From Amyelois transitella (lineage: Eukaryota > Arthropoda > Insecta > Lepidoptera > Pyralidae), in contig NC_083514.1 in NCBI RefSeq assembly GCF_032362555.1, forward strand, positions 915,001 to 979,000: DNA of 64,000 nucleotides, given 5' to 3'. Both the position numbers and the translations under genes were made by a program. Of the stretch, positions 10,735 to 20,747 are shown piece after piece (within the stretch, counting starts at the first letter, position 1; every line of letters begins with the position of its first letter). The notes beneath the pieces are model-generated. The model ran no database searches and was not told the DNA's origin. It worked only from the letters and a program-made list of their open reading frames with translations.

Positions 10735-12755
10735 ATGGATCGCACTGCGCGTGTTCTACTTCTGCTTGCGTTAAGGCGTATTAAGAAAAAGAAACAGAAA
10801 AGAAAGTACTGGGTGCACCCATTACTGACAATTATGAATAAAGATGGAAACCACTTCAAAAGGAAATATGAGGCGCTAAAAGTGGACGAGGTTAAATTTT
10901 TCGATTACTTTAGGATGAGTGTAGGAAGTTTTGAAGAGCTTCTTAGTTTGATAAAGCCTCATTTACAAAAGAAATACATATTTAGAAAACCCATCGAACC
11001 TCTGGAGATGCTGGGATTAACTATAAGGTAAGAAAAAAATAAACTATTTATACTATAATCATACTGTTTAATCATTTTCACAATTTAGTGTTATTCAAAA
11101 CTCGTAATCCGATTGTGTGTCATTCGTCAAATTTGTTAGTTCCTCATCGAAATTAATTTGTTCTGGCTCATTTACATCATCATTCCTTGGCGTTTGTGGA
11201 GACGATTGCATAGGCGCCGGTGATGTTTCGCATCCGCTTTGGAAGGCACTGCGTTGAATGGATGTTTGGTAGCCACTCTGCATAGACATTTGAGCTGTTT
11301 GATAGCCAGTCTGAACAGTTGTTTGAGATGTTTGATAGTTTGCTTGGACGGATGTTTGTGAAGTTTGATAGTGGCTGGGATAGTATGATGGTTGGTGTAA
11401 ATCAGTTAATATCTGTAGGACACGACTTTGGAAAATTATTGTTTGATTATCATTCAATTTTTCCAATGATGGCAAAATTCCTTTAAAAAAAGATAAATGT
11501 CTACTTTCAGGTGTTTTTAAAGCAGCTATAATATTCTTCTCAAATTCGTCTTCGTCAATTTTTCTTTTACGCGATGCAGGCTGGTAACGTGGCATGACAG
11601 GTTGCTGGCTTTGTTGGGTTGAGGTGCTTGGTCTTATTTCTTCATCGTCAAGACTTGATGTTGTTTTATTTTGAAAATTCTTTTTCAGAAATAGGAGCTG
11701 GTCGTATAGATGATATTGTTTAATTTTTTTGGCCCCAGCTCCGGATTTACATTGCTCGTTTAATTTTTTTTCGTATTTTGTAAAATTATCCTTGATTCCT
11801 CTCCATTTTTTTATGACATCGTTACCTAAAAAAATATGAAGAATAATGATTTATTTTGTTTTTTTTTTTCAGGTACCTGGCGACGGGAAATACTTTTAAA
11901 GATATGCATTTCACATATTATCGTGGAAAATCTACAATAACAGAAATAGTAAAATTTGTTTGTCGTATTTTATGGAACATTCTTAAAAGGTTGGAATTAC
12001 CAAAAATTACAACAGAGCTGATGGAACAAATTGCTCAAGAGTATGAAAAAAAGACCAACTTTCCTAATTGTATAGGAGCGCTAGATGGAAAACACATTCG
12101 TATATTGAGCCCGGATCACAGTGGATCCCTATTTTTCAATTATAAAAATTATAATTCCATTGTTCTATTAGCACTTGTTGATACGAATTACAAATTTATA
12201 TATGTCGATATAGGTGCATATGGTAAGGAATGTGACTCCACTGTTTTTCAAAATTCAAAACTATACGACTTATTAAAAAAAGGTCAATTATCTATACCTC
12301 CGCCAAAACCGTTACCTGGCTTTCAAAAAGAAATTCCTTTTGTCTTCGTGGCGGATGAAGGATTACCACTGACAAATAATATAATGCGCCCATATTCTGG
12401 GAAGTTTTTATCGATAGAAAAACGAGTTTTTAATTATCGTTTGAGCCGAGCCAGACGATATGTTGAGAGCGCTTTTGGCATTCTCGCAAATAAATGGCGC
12501 ATATTTCACCGACCCATTAATGTTTCTTACGATTTCACAATAGACATTATAAAAGCATGCTGTGTATTACACAACTTTGTATTGAATCGAGATGGCGCAC
12601 AAACGTTTGAAGAAATGATTATTGACGATTCTTTGCAAATTTTACACGAAACAACACATGAAAGTAGAACGGAAGCTAACATAATCAGAAACGAATTTTG
12701 TAATTATTTTAATAGTAACATTGGAGCTCTAAGTTGGCAGTTAACGAAAATATAA
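10735..12755 (+). CDS. PIF/Harbinger DDE transposase
   Basis: Two exons, 10735-11027 and 11873-12755, joined across ATAAG|GTAAG and TTTTCAG|GTACC, give 391 aa and restore the family motif LGLTIRYLATGNTF at the junction. The DDE nuclease signature is present. The first Asp is in GALDGKHI, followed by the GAYGKECDSTVF block. The second Asp is in FVADEGLPL and the Glu in RARRYVESAFGIL. The conserved HNF of CCVLHNFV follows. The N-terminus is basic (RRIKKKKQKRK). Expected role: cutting at the TIRs together with the partner encoded on the other strand. Its intron contains the partner's long second exon. The family length is usually 350-450 aa, so it looks complete. Confidence 0.93.
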
Positions 12756-12951
12756 ATGTTTATAAGTACTTACCGATTTTTGATTTTTCAACAGTATTTA
12801 ACTCCTCAAAATTTGAATATAAACTTGTACACACTTCCCTCCATGCTTCTGTTTTTAAATTTTTGTCTTTGAATTGTGATATAGTTTTGTCCCAAAGGAC
12901 GGGACGTTCGTAAATTAAAGATATCAGGTGGTCGACATCGTACTCCGCCAT
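11095..12951 (-). CDS. Harbinger accessory protein, MADF-BESS type
   Basis: Two minus-strand exons, 12951-12774 and 11825-11095 (CAAAAATCG|GTAAG to TTTTTTAG|GTAAC), give 302 aa. Residues ~1-95 form a MADF (Myb/SANT-like) DNA-binding domain: DHLISLIYERPVLWD, then KTEAWREV, then IKKWRGIKDNFTKY. Residues ~180-215 (FFKGILPSLEKLNDNQ and the following helix) resemble a BESS protein-interaction motif. Residues ~220-275 contain four units related to YQTSQTSVQ, a Gln/Thr/Tyr low-complexity repeat. The C-terminus is acidic. In Harbinger systems the second protein binds the TIRs and brings the transposase to DNA. MADF-bearing partners are known from Drosophila PIF elements. Its intron encloses the transposase's second exon. 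Confidence 0.88.
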
Positions 12952-13370
12952 ATCGCTTAAAAAACACGTGCAGGTCGTTCAAAGTATGGACACCGACTAA
13001 ACGGCAACGCGTTGTCGCATCGCAGATTTGTACGTTGCGCAGCGCATCGGATTTTCCACGATGCGTTGTGCGGCGTCGTTGATTTTTGCGATGCGACGCC
13101 GCAACGCACAGTTGTGGCCTGGTCCTTAGTAGCAAGCTAATGGTCTTGAGCAGAACTTAAATAATATTGCGTCAGTTTACGAATGAATTTGGGAGAGCGT
13201 GTTTTTGCCACTCGTTTGAGTATTTCCTTTGGTAAGCATATGTTTTCGTATTTTATTGTTGGAAAACTGTTTATTAGCACAATGCAAGGTTTATTGTGTG
13301 TAGATGTCATGTGTTACGTCAAACTGTGGTGCGAAAATCGAGTGATGTTATTTTTGTACGTTAAGTACGA

Positions 13371-13449
13371 TTTTGTCACTTCTCTGGCGTCACTTCTGTG
13401 GCAAATTTCATGCCAGAGGAAATACATGATCGCCAGAGAAGTCACGAAA
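13371..13449. repeat. Nested inverted repeat of the GTCACTTC-CTGGCG motif
   Basis: TTTTGTCACTTCTCTGGCG (13371-13389) pairs with CGCCAGAGAAGTCACGAAA (13431-13449) with one mismatch near the end. An inner pair, TTCTGTGGCA and TGCCAGAGGAA, also folds, giving a long two-tier hairpin. Confidence 0.85.
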
Positions 13450-13482
13450 TTCTGTTTCGTTAAATATCTTAATTAGACGGCT

Positions 13483-13595
13483 GATTTGGTGTAATGGTTA
13501 AGAAGTTGGTCATTACGCTTGAGGTCGCGGGTTCGATCCCCGCACAGTACAAACATTTGTGTGCATGAACGTGCCTGTAGTGGGCCATCCGCGGG
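13483..13595 (+). repeat. tRNA-derived SINE head, truncated
   Basis: Contains an A-box-like TGGTGTAATGGTT and a B-box GGTTCGATCCC with a T-arm GCGGGTTCGATCCCCGC. The acceptor ends (GGCTGAT and ACAGTAC) do not pair, so this is a tRNA-like SINE promoter, not a working tRNA gene. It runs directly into R1-type LINE sequence. Confidence 0.7.
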
Positions 13596-13599
13596 GATC

Positions 13600-14928
13600 T
13601 CGGGCCCCAGGTACAAGTATTCTGCTACGCAGATGATACGCTTGTGGCCGCCTGGAGACATGAACTTGAAGCGGCAGAAATGATGATTCGTTCGTCGCGT
13701 TGGTATGCTAGGGTTAATGGTAGCCCTGAGCAAAACGGAGGCCATCGCCTTTGGCGGTCGAGGTTGGAAGACTCAGGCCGGTGTGTTCATGATGGTGGAT
13801 GGGGAGAGGGTACATGTAATGCCACACATCAAATACCTTGGCATCATATTGGACCCACGGTGGAACTTCGGGGAGCACTTTAGACAGCTAGCTCCCCAAT
13901 TAGTGAGAACCGCATCGGCACTCAGCCGGCTGCTGCCCAACATTGGTGGGCCTGGTGCTACATGTCGGCGCCTATATGCAGGTGTAACACGCAGCATGGC
14001 GCTGTATGGGTTGCCGATATGGGCGGATAGGCTCACTAGAGCCAACAGGGCCTTGCTGCGACGACCACAGCGTGTGGTGGCCATACGTATCTGCAAGGCC
14101 TACCACTGTGGCGTGGGCGGCAACCTGCGCTCTGGCCCAAAAGGAGTTGTTCTGGGAAAGGAGGAGGAGGGCGGAGATGCCGGAATTAGCGGGAGCGGCT
14201 GGTGTAAACTTGGCTGTGGTATTGCGGGAGCGATAGAGAACTCCGAATTCAGCTATTGTACTATCGGGGCGCTCCTTCCATCGCTTGACAACTGGTTGGA
14301 CCGACGCCACGGCCAGGTGACATTCAGGCTGACGCAGGTAATGACCGGACATGGTTGCTTCGGTCATTACCTGCATCGGATTAGATAAGAGGCTACTGAG
14401 GTCTGCCATGAGTGTGGGGAGCCGGATGATACGGCCCAACATACTCTGGCAGAGTGCTCGAAGTGGTCGGATGAGCGGGCCACCCTCATGACCGCCTTAG
14501 AAATAGGGAACCTCTCGCTGCAAAGTGTAGTAGCTGCGATGCTGTGCTGCAAGAGGAAATGGGAAGTAGTGGTTTCCTTCTGCGAGTACGTCATCTCGCA
14601 GAACACGATCACTTTATCGTGCGCGCCTACTGCCTCACTAGGGTCACTTCCCGACCCTGGGATGGAAAGGGCGGCCAGCAACTTACTGGTCACCTATTAC
14701 AGCAAGATTCCCGGCACAGAAGCGCCGGGCAGCCTGAGAGCATCGTGGTGAAATTCCTGCGATCCCATGATGCAAAATCATCACCCTCAAAATGGCAAGA
14801 AGGGCGCACGGAGGGGTTTTAGTGGGTAGGCTGGTTTACTAGGTGCCAGGAGTCCCACACTCTCCCGGGTGTTGACCCGGGGTCTTGTCCGTAAAAAGGA
14901 TTTCCCCTTCGATAACAAAAAAAAAGTA
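13600..14928 (+). mobile_element. R1-type non-LTR retrotransposon fragment, frameshifted
   Basis: The translation begins inside the reverse transcriptase palm, with the catalytic YADD at 13626-13637 (FCYADDTLV). After a frameshift near 13700 it continues as KTEAIAFGGRGWK, then IKYLGIILDPRWNF, then LYGLPIWADRL. Further frameshifts fall around 14100 and 14230. Near 14400-14460 CHECGEPDDTAQHTLAEC is the Cys-His finger typical of the R1 clade C-terminus. It ends in a short poly(A) at 14918-14926. The 5' half is missing and the reading frame is broken, so it is dead. Confidence 0.85.
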
Positions 14929-15650
14929 TAGTAATTTCAGTATTTGAGTATAAAATATTTAGCTACACAAAAATTGTTGATTCTGATCTGAAAATGAAAG
15001 AGTTCATTTATACTGGAAACTGAAACTTTTAAGTTGTTTAAATAACCTCGAGACTGAAAGGTGTATCATTAAATAGTACTATTGTTTTGTTTTGTGAAAG
15101 AAGAGTATATTTTTTTTAGTAAGTTGGTTAAGAATACAGTGCTTTAAATGTTACAAACTTAGAATTTTGTGATTGTTTTATAATAAAAAAACTATTAAAG
15201 GGTAATATTTACTGTGAATTTCATCACAGATGAGACTGATAAGCAGAATATACTTCATTCTGTTATTTTAAAACGGGCATTGATAACTTAAGCATTAAAA
15301 AATAATAAGGTTGCATTAAGAAATTGTGAAGACTGAATGTGCCTTATATAATAAAAAATATTCTAATACAATAATTTAAACGTGTTTAATTTAATATAAG
15401 TCTCTTTACTCGTCTTATAACAATGGTGTGTCACTTTCCTGGTTCAATTTGTCACTACTCTGCCAGTAGTGTCACTCCTTTGGTAACACATTTTCCTCTG
15501 GTACTTATAAAACACCAAAATATGAGAAATTCTTCTGGCCTCCATCATTAAAACTTTAAAAATAGTGTCAAATAGAGAAATTATAAATATTAAATAGAAT
15601 GGATAAAATTTCCTTCTGGGACACAAAAAAATCAAATAGCGTATATTCAC

Positions 15651-15652
<2 letters not shown>

Positions 15653-15682
<30 letters not shown>
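15653..15682. repeat. (TA)n microsatellite
   Basis: About 15 TA units abut the right TIR of the composite element, mirroring the left side. Confidence 0.9.
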
Positions 15683-15686
<4 letters not shown>

Positions 15687-15706
15687 ACCTAAGGTCCCGT
15701 CCCTAG

Positions 15707-15778
15707 GTACCCTATGTCCTTCTCCAGACTCTTAACTATATATATATAGTTAAGAGTCTGGAGAAGGACATAGGGTAC
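15707..15778. repeat. Perfect 72-bp palindrome
   Basis: Arms 15707-15742 and 15743-15778 are exact reverse complements with no spacer. The arm starts GTACCCTATGTCC and ends AACTATATA at the centre. It lies 25 bp beyond the (TA)n at the right end of the composite element. It would form a cruciform or a long hairpin RNA. Confidence 0.97.
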
Positions 15779-15884
15779 TTTTCATTCCGGTAAAAAGTAT
15801 AGTTTTCGTGGGATTTGCGAAAAACCTATATTCTTTCAAAGGTGGCGCTAAATTCGCGCATGTTAAGCTAGTTTTTTTTTAATA

Positions 15885-16045
15885 CCAATTGCTGCCCGTG
15901 ATTTCGTCCGCCTTAAATTTTTACTTATCATGACATTCCAATGACTATAAGCTAGCTAGGTATGTATATTACTGCAAAGATTCATGAAAATCCGTTCAGT
16001 AGTTTTTCCTTTTGTGAAAGAATTAACGACATCCACTGATGAAGG
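15885..16045 (+). repeat. Family D2 repeat, diverged
   Basis: CTGCCCGTGATTTCGTCCGC head, then ATCCGTTCAGTAGTTTTTCC and GTGAAAGAATTAACGACATCC. Confidence 0.6.
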
Positions 16046-16274
16046 GATGAAGTGGTCCTATTCTTCTTTATATTAGTGCCGGGAACGACACGGATTTTTA
16101 ACGAATTCGTAATCCATCCAACTTCGCATTCACTTGCTCAACCAATTAAAACAATGCCCCATTTGGCAATCAGAAGTGGGGCTTGGGAGTGCAAGAGAAT
16201 TCATGGAAATTTCTTGAGAAAGCCGCTTTGTCAATACCGTGTGAAGAAAAAATACATTAAGGTAGGTAGGTATA

Positions 16275-16527
16275 TATGCATACATACATACGGTTCCTTG
16301 CGGGGTAGACAGAGCCAACAGTCTTAAAAAGACCGAATGGCCACGTTCAGCTATTTGGCTTTAAGATAGAATTGAGATTCAACTAGTGACAGGTTGCTAG
16401 CCCATCGCCTAAAAAAGAATCCCAAGTTTGTAAGCCTATCCCTTAGTCGCCTTTTACGACATCCATGGGAAAGAGATGGAGTGGTCCTATTCTTTTTTGT
16501 ATTGGTGCCGGGAACCACATGGCACTT
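16275..16527 (-). repeat. Family A repeat, full length
   Basis: Reads from the (CATA)n tail to GGTGCCGGGAACCACATGGCA. Little diverged. Confidence 0.92.
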
Positions 16528-16608
16528 ATGGGTAGGTATTTATGGATTACTAAAATTAAGTCTAATTCAAAAAATATCGCGCGTGTCTAAGTTTAATGAA
16601 ATTGTGCA

Positions 16609-16677
16609 CCTTTTGTATTTTTTTTATACGGAAACACCTATAATTATGTTTCCGTAATAAAAAAAAAATACAAAAGG
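16609..16677. repeat. Near-perfect inverted repeat, ~27-30 bp arms
   Basis: CCTTTTGTATT...TATACGGAAAC (16609-16635) pairs with GTTTCCGTAAT...ATACAAAAGG (16648-16677), differing only in the T/A run. It could be a tiny fold-back element. Confidence 0.85.
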
Positions 16678-16679
16678 TC

Positions 16680-17875
16680 TTTCCTTTTTTGGCAAACGTC
16701 ATGATATTTTTTTAAAGTCTATTTGACAAGGCTATAAACGCAAAACCTTGGAAAACAAAAAAGTGAATGGATTTTGCGGAACGGTTGATTCATCAAAATT
16801 TTATGCAGACTTTGCCAATCTAGATAATTAGTACTTCAATGTCAGCAAAACTAACGTCTTAGATTTAATATGTTGATAGCTGTTGCCTTAGACTCTGTAC
16901 GCGTGAAAGAATTATCATGGTTCTTTTTTTAAATTTGTCAAATTATTTGGTTTATGTCTGTTACAACATATAATAAATAAAAATTTCGTCAAAATCAGTC
17001 TAGTTGTTCCGCAGATAAATACAGATTATTTTTTTTATTCTTATTATTCTATTGTTGCTTTATCGCTCCCAATATTACTTTTATGTATTTGTTTGTCTGT
17101 GTACTTTCCAAAAGTTTTTCTTATTGTTTTTGATTAAGAAAAACGAATTAAATAGTCCTAAGTATGAACCTTGTTTATTTTATCTTTATTGCACAAAAAT
17201 AAACACAGTTACAAGAAATAGTACAAAGTTATATAAAAGAAATAAATCCCTTGCAATGGCGGACTTATCCCATGAAAGCATCTCTTCACACAGATCTCAA
17301 ACGACACAACTTTATTGCGAGACGATTTTGATGATTATATTTCTTTTAAGTAAAGATTTGCGGTTTCTCTTAACTGTTTTTCAATTACTTAACCAATAAA
17401 CAACTTTATGGGCGGACAAACGAAAAAAAAACAGCTTTCGCAAGCAATTAGTTTTTTTACTTTAGAACTTTTCATCAAAACACCGATTTCTTTAATCAAA
17501 TATTAAAAAACCCATTCAATGTATTGATGCTATTTTTGTTGCATTTTTTTCCAAATCCTTATCGAAAATGCAATCACTCAAACGGCTTTATAGGAAAGCG
17601 TTTCCGATAAGGCCGCCTTTTGTAATATTTATTTACAATATTTTGTCTATGGTCAACGTGCTTTCATTTTGGTGAAACAAAGGGTTAAATAATACATAAT
17701 ATGTCCATGGTTACATTATACATACTTTTTCTCGCTAAGTAACTTTGAAAACGCTGAAATAATTTCGAACAAACCTCTTTAAAATTTTCTAGTTTTTGAA
17801 AAAAAAAATTTTGAAAGTAGCCTTTCAATATAAAATAAACAATTCTATGTTAATCTATCCGATCATTACCCACAG
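16680..17875. other. AT-rich intergenic, no gene seen
   Basis: No gene. TTTCGTCAAAATCAGTCTAG near 16985 hints at the end of a D2-like repeat. The 115-aa open frame at 17.05-17.40 kb has no recognisable domain and biased AT-rich codons, and was not accepted. Confidence 0.4.
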
Positions 17876-18062
17876 ACTCCTTCATCAACTTGGCTTTAGT
17901 CTCGGTTGCATGCTCACTACTCTGGAGAGGAGCCCGGGGCATGCTTTTGACTACGGATCCTGGATTTGGTGAGTCAGGTTTTTACACGAAACGACTCCCG
18001 TCTGACCTCCGCAACCTTTGCAGGGGAACCTAACCCGTATTGGATCATGGTTACACATCCAA
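17876..18062 (-). repeat. Family C repeat
   Basis: TGGCTTTAGTCTCGGTTGCATG, then GGAGAGGAGCCCGGGGCATG, then CGACTCCCGTCTGACCTCCG. This is the reverse complement of the copy at 23.42-23.56 kb. Confidence 0.8.
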
Positions 18063-18266
18063 ACTATTTTGACAGACGTTTGCCATAGACTTACAAACGA
18101 AATGACACACAAATAGACATGTCTCACTATAAACTAGGTACAGTATGTTTTGCGGGGTCAAAGTTCATGTTTTTCTTACGCTTACATCAATCATAAATAA
18201 CATAAGGTTATAGGCATGCGTCTAAATTCCCAGACAAATAGGCACTGTCCGCAAACATTCAAAAGT

Positions 18267-18368
18267 AAAATAAATGTGTATCCCTCAGAAAGGCATGTAA
18301 CATCTTCGTCTTCATCGTCGCTTACCATCAGGTGAGATGGAAGACAAATGCCTAATCCAATATTTAAT
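18267..18368 (+). repeat. Direct repeat, copy 1
   Basis: Contains CTTACCATCAGGTGAGATGG and AAGACAAATGCCTAAT. It is ~90% like copy 2 at 18632-18730. The two flank a family D element. Confidence 0.8.
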
Positions 18369-18371
18369 CTA

Positions 18372-18631
18372 AACTAATATAATAAAGTTGAAGAGTTTGT
18401 TTGTTTGAACGCGCTAATACCAGGAACTACTGGTTCGAATTGAAAAATTCTTTATCTAAATAGACCATTTATCGCGGAAGGCTTTAGGCTATATATCATC
18501 ACGCTGCAACTATTAGGCGCGAAGAAATAATGGAAAATGTAAAAAAAAACCGGGAAAATTATTCATCGTAGAGGGTTTCGATGCTCGAAATAACTATTCC
18601 ACGCGGACGAAGTCGCGGGCACAGCTAGTTC
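18372..18631 (-). repeat. Family D repeat, full length
   Basis: Reverse complement from AAGTTGAAGAGTTTGTTTG to CGCGGACGAAGTCGCGGGCACAGCTAGTT. It lies exactly between the two direct repeats. Confidence 0.85.
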
Positions 18632-18730
18632 AAAAATAAATATCTCTTTGACGGGCACGTAACATCTTCATCTTCATCGTCACTCACCATCAGGTGAGAT
18701 GGAAGACAAATGCCTAATACAATATTTAAT
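18632..18730 (+). repeat. Direct repeat, copy 2
   Basis: CACTCACCATCAGGTGAGATGG and AAGACAAATGCCTAAT. See copy 1. Confidence 0.8.
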
Positions 18731-18867
18731 TTTTAATAAATAGACCGCACTTAATATAACCATGTGACGTCATCACAGCCTCGGCTGTCAATCAAGTTGT
18801 CTCACTCACTATTGTTAATTTCACACTTAAGTTGCGTGAATGTGGACGAGGATTTTTCTGTAACAAC

Positions 18868-18990
18868 TAAGCAACTTATAGTGCGCACGCGACTTTGTCC
18901 GCGTGGAATAGTTATTTTGGGCACCATTAAAGCCTTCAAGGATGAAGATGAGAATAATTTTCCCCGGTTTTCACATTTTATTTTATTATA
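18868..18990 (+). repeat. Family D repeat, 5' part
   Basis: GCGCACGCGACTTTGTCCGC, then GTGGAATAGTTATTTTGGGC. Truncated after TTTCACATTTTATTTTA. Confidence 0.75.
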
Positions 18991-19427
18991 AAAGATATAT
19001 AGTTATACTGCGATGACACGGCTACACGAGGCATAACATGCACCGTCAGCATTCAAATCTGACTGTACATATGTCCGTTCTGTAAATTAATAACTCTATG
19101 GCACAATAATACACAAACGAACATCGGACGCGCGAGTTCCGCTCACAACCGGTCCCAGATTCAAGTCCTGCCGGTTCAATTTCCACAACGCTATTGTAGT
19201 ACCTAAGCTATCCTTGTTAGTTGTAATTCAATCTGAGACGCGCAGGATTTCTTTAGAACAATGGCGAACAATATTCTATCTATATGAATGGATGAATGCA
19301 TTTATTTGCTATGAAAGGAATACAATGGATGATACGTAATAACAATATTTTGTTCAGCTTATTCAGCAATTGATAATGGCGTATGATTCTGATAAAAGAG
19401 ATATCCATTTTGTTCAGTCAATTTACA

Positions 19428-19676
19428 CGTAACGTCTATAGCCCTTGCGGGGTAGACAAAGCCAACAGACTTGGGAAGACTCGAAGGCCAGGGTCAGCTG
19501 TTTGGCTTAATGATAGAATTGAGATTTAAATAATGACAAGTTGCTAGGCCGTCGCCTGAGAGAAGAATTCTAAGTTTAGGAACTTATCCTTTAGTGGCCT
19601 TTTACGACATCCAAAGAAAAGAGATGGAGTGGTCCTATTATTTTTTTCTATTGGTGCCGGGAACCACATGGACTAA
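19428..19676 (-). repeat. Family A repeat, full length
   Basis: From ACGTCTATAGCCCTTGCGGGG to GGTGCCGGGAACCACATGG. The (CATA)n tail is lost. Confidence 0.88.
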
Positions 19677-20229
19677 GTGAAAACAGTGACCAACAATAAT
19701 TTAATCATTATAATTTGAACAAAAATGGCCTCGAATCTTATCTATAATGACTGATCGTTTTAGAAATCTTTAAATAACATTAATGATTCGATACTACTTA
19801 ATGTTTTCATTAAAATTAAGATATTAATTTTTATCGCTATACAAAAAATTGATAAAGTCCCCTGGAGAAAGTTCTTTTGTGTTCAGATTTATTTTTATGG
19901 GGAATAACAAAACGAACGAATAAAGAAATGCAACTAATGACGAGATTATGCGTTTATCGATTACGCATTATGATAAAATACTAATGATGCGTTTATCGAT
20001 AACGCATCATCAAATCAACAAATAAAAAAAAGAAGAAAAGAGATGAATTGAGGATGCTCCACTGAACTCCACTGACAAGAGTTTGCTCTTTAATTCAAGG
20101 CGAATATGAGATACTGTTTTAATAACTTGAGTTTTATACATTTACAAAAATGTATTTATATATTTAACTGTTCATGCAAGCTAGTTGGTTTCGGGTGCTC
20201 CTGACTTTTTGCCAGAACTTTACTGAAAA

Positions 20230-20360
20230 AATCACGTCTATATCCCTTACGAGTTAAACATGGCCAATATTTTCGGAAAGATTGAAAGGCTACGTTCAGC
20301 TGTATAAGACAATGATGGAATTGAGATTCAGATAAGAGACAAGCTGCTAGCGCCTAGCTT
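20230..20360 (-). repeat. Family A repeat, degenerate 3' half
   Basis: TCACGTCTATATCCCTTACG to AGAGACAAGCTGCTAGC. Many substitutions. Confidence 0.65.
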
Positions 20361-20503
20361 ATTATAGAATCTCGAGAGGCACAAAAATACAGTAATTAAT
20401 TCTGTTATTGATACCTACGCTTAATATCAAACAAGAAATTCGATTTTTAAAATATACCTATAGCCAATTACGTCATCTCAATTTGATTTGAGAATATGTA
20501 CCT

Positions 20504-20640
20504 GGCGCGCAGACGCGGAGGCGTGGGCGCAGAATGGCCGCACGTAATGTCAACAAACAAACTGGACTTGAAAATATTTGCGCCCGCGCCGAGTCACGCA
20601 CGCACACACATAATAAACGTACACATCGATCGAGCGAAAA
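20504..20640 (-). promoter_or_regulatory. Candidate minus-strand first exon islet
   Basis: A GC-rich patch in AT-rich surroundings. On the minus strand it includes GTGCGGCCATTCTGCGCCC and ends at a CAG|GTACAT donor (exon end 20504). No long open frame, so it would be a 5' UTR. Speculative. Confidence 0.22.
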
Positions 20641-20747
20641 CCACAGATGTGTGCGTGAAGTGTGTTGTGTTGAAAGGCAAAATGATAAAATGCATTACAC
20701 AGCATTTCAACAATAAATATGGAGTACCAAGAGTACCGACTAAGACT

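Larger units (their letters stand above)
10589..13125. mobile_element. Apparently intact PIF/Harbinger transposon
   Basis: The TIRs are ~37 bp with two mismatches. The left starts GGGCCAGGCCACAACAGTGC at 10589; the right, read outward, starts GGACCAGGCCACAACTGTGC at 13125. Both are flanked by TTA (10586-10588 and 13126-13128), the TWA target duplication typical of this superfamily. The 2537-bp element encodes the two expected proteins, both with full open frames once the introns are removed. Near-identical TIRs and unbroken genes suggest recent insertion. It sits inside the older composite element. Confidence 0.92.
10111..15654. mobile_element. Composite nested element bounded by 23-bp TIRs in TA repeats
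   Basis: The left end 10111-10133 (ATGGGTGAATATACGC followed by TATTTGA) is the exact reverse complement of the right end 15632-15654. Each abuts a (TA)n tract, as expected of a transposon duplicating TA or targeting TA repeats. Without the nested Harbinger and the SINE/R1 material, about 1.5 kb of its own sequence remains, with no coding region I can see. A motif of the form GTCACTTC-n-TCTGGCG recurs near both ends (10,489; 13,375; 13,389; 13,431 reversed; 15,430-15,480), like the subterminal repeats of a DNA transposon. The family is not recognised. The (TA)n could instead be part of the element. Confidence 0.5.

Noticed and set aside
13483-13560. Possible tRNA gene
   Set aside because: A- and B-box-like sequences are present, but the acceptor stem does not pair and SINE/LINE sequence follows directly.
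10064-15682. Possible CRISPR-like or satellite array from recurring motifs
   Set aside because: The motif spacing is irregular and the genome is eukaryotic; better explained as subterminal transposon repeats.
17052-17399. 115-codon frame, plus strand
   Set aside because: Low-complexity AT-rich composition with no homology I recognise.
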